Shown piece after piece: positions 63,478-64,000 of a stretch of 64,000 bases of DNA. Source of the DNA: Streptosporangium brasiliense (GTDB taxonomy: Bacteria > Actinomycetota > Actinomycetes > Streptosporangiales > Streptosporangiaceae); contig NZ_JAUSRB010000001.1 in assembly GCF_030811595.1 (NCBI RefSeq), forward strand, positions 620,001 to 684,000. Direction: 5' to 3'. The first letter of the stretch is position 1; the number at the start of each line of letters is the position of its first letter. The notes below the pieces were generated by a model that was given only the letters and a program-made list of their open reading frames with translations, was not told the origin of the DNA and searched no databases. A program made the position numbers and the translations under genes.

Positions 63478-64000
63478 CGCGGGTGCGGCGGAGCGAGGGG
63501 AGCTGGCCGAGCACGGTCGCGGCGAGGGCCAGCGCGAAGCCGGTGAGCTGGAGCGGGCTCAGGGACTCGCCGAGGGCGATCCAGCCGAGCAGCGCCGCCG
63601 TGAGCGGGCTGAGGGTGCCGAGCAGGGAGACCTGGGGGGCGGGCAGCCGGGAGACGCCGCGGAACCACAGGGTGTAGGCGGCGGCCGTGCCGACGAGGCC
63701 CAGCCAGAGGTAGCCGCCGATGGCGGCTCCGTCCAGCGCGGGCGGCATGCCCTCGATGGCGAGGGCCACCGGAGCGATCACCAAGCCGCCCGCGGTGAGC
63801 TGCCAGCCGGTGAGGGCCAGGTCGCCCACGCCTGCGGGCTTCCCCCAGGAGCGGGTGAGGACGACTCCGGCCGCCATGCCCGCCGCGGCGATGACGCCCG
63901 CCACGATGCCGACGGCGTCGAGAGCGGCGTTGGCCCGCAGCACGACGAGGGAGACCCCGACCGTGGCGATGATCCCGGCGAGCACGCGGTGGACCGGGAC
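63452..64000 (-). CDS. EamA/DMT-family transporter (5' end outside window)
   Basis: The last 182 residues of a drug/metabolite transporter. Visible helices are MLAGIIATVGVSLVVL, VGIVAGVIAAAGMAAGVVL, ALTGWQLTAGGLVIAPVALA, GYLWLGLVGTAAAYTLWF, LLGTLSPLTAALLGWIALGE and LQLTGFALALAATVLGQLP. This is the second EamA repeat and part of the first. GxALLGWIALGE is the family C-terminal signature. The start lies beyond base 64000. The substrate is unknown. It converges on holA. Confidence 0.85.
   Translation of the reverse strand, partial: VPVHRVLAGIIATVGVSLVVLRANAALDAVGIVAGVIAAAGMAAGVVLTRSWGKPAGVGDLALTGWQLTAGGLVIAPVALAIEGMPPALDGAAIGGYLWLGLVGTAAAYTLWFRGVSRLPAPQVSLLGTLSPLTAALLGWIALGESLSPLQLTGFALALAATVLGQLPSLRRTRATTNPQTA

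Overview
This window is about 72% G+C, densely coded and rich in GTG starts. The gene order (lhr, DUF3046, recA-recX, rny, gluABCD, miaB, miaA, dapF, hflX, comEA-comEC-holA) points to the chromosome of a filamentous actinomycete, most likely Streptosporangiales (Streptosporangium/Nonomuraea-like). That placement is inferred from gene order and protein style, not from a database search. I found no tRNA, rRNA, IS element, prophage or CRISPR array. Many genes have a TANNNT/CANNNT hexamer ending 6-8 nt before the start codon, the signature of leaderless actinobacterial transcripts.

Layout. 0-7.3 kb: the 3' end of a class A beta-lactamase, a giant Lhr helicase, a PLP decarboxylase and a VOC protein. 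7.3-12.3 kb: DNA repair and RNA decay (DUF3046, recA with an SOS box, recX, two terminator hairpins, a structured leader, rny). 12.3-17.6 kb: an S9 peptidase and the gluABCD amino-acid importer. 17.8-28.4 kb: tRNA modification and housekeeping (miaB, extradiol-like protein, miaA, dapF), interleaved with a YheO/DauR-type regulator plus aminotransferase, RNase Z, an O6-methylguanine methyltransferase, an MT0933-type antitoxin-like protein and a large unrecognised helical-repeat protein. 28.6-35 kb: SDR, cupin, lipoprotein HNH nuclease, PepSY protein, pirin, an ECF sigma factor with its CU044_5270 partner, and an SPFH lipoprotein. 35-38.6 kb: a drug-type ABC exporter co-transcribed with a two-component system. 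38.7-45.4 kb: a glycolate/glyoxylate module (IclR regulator, glcFED, malate synthase aceB). 45.5-47.9 kb: a DUF4097 lipoprotein and hflX. 48-54 kb: a six-gene stressosome unit (rsbR, rsbS, rsbT, an RsbT-RsbX fusion, a hybrid histidine kinase, a REC-PP2C phosphatase) with every junction overlapping. 54-64 kb: an imidazolonepropionase-like gene behind a possible leader ORF, degV, the com operon comEA-(small repeat ORF)-comEC, an NTF2-like gene, a zinc-ribbon peptide, holA and the end of an EamA transporter.

How the parts work together. recA/recX form an SOS-controlled pair. GlcDEF makes glyoxylate from glycolate and AceB condenses it with acetyl-CoA to malate; the IclR gene at the end of the glc unit is the obvious regulator, and a dyad overlaps the predicted aceB start site. 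In the stressosome cluster, the stress sensor RsbR/RsbS should release RsbT to act on the downstream kinase/phosphatase proteins. Three consecutive proteins there carry RsbT-like N-terminal modules.

The spacers hold many short tandem repeats and several perfect palindromes. Points most worth a second look are the stressosome array, the repeat-bearing small ORF linked by ATGA overlaps to both comEA and comEC, the leader ORF before the hutI-like gene, the alternative hairpins before glcD, the GGAC-N5-GTCC operator array at 20.43 kb, and the 40-bp and nested palindromes at 38.66 and 45.49 kb.
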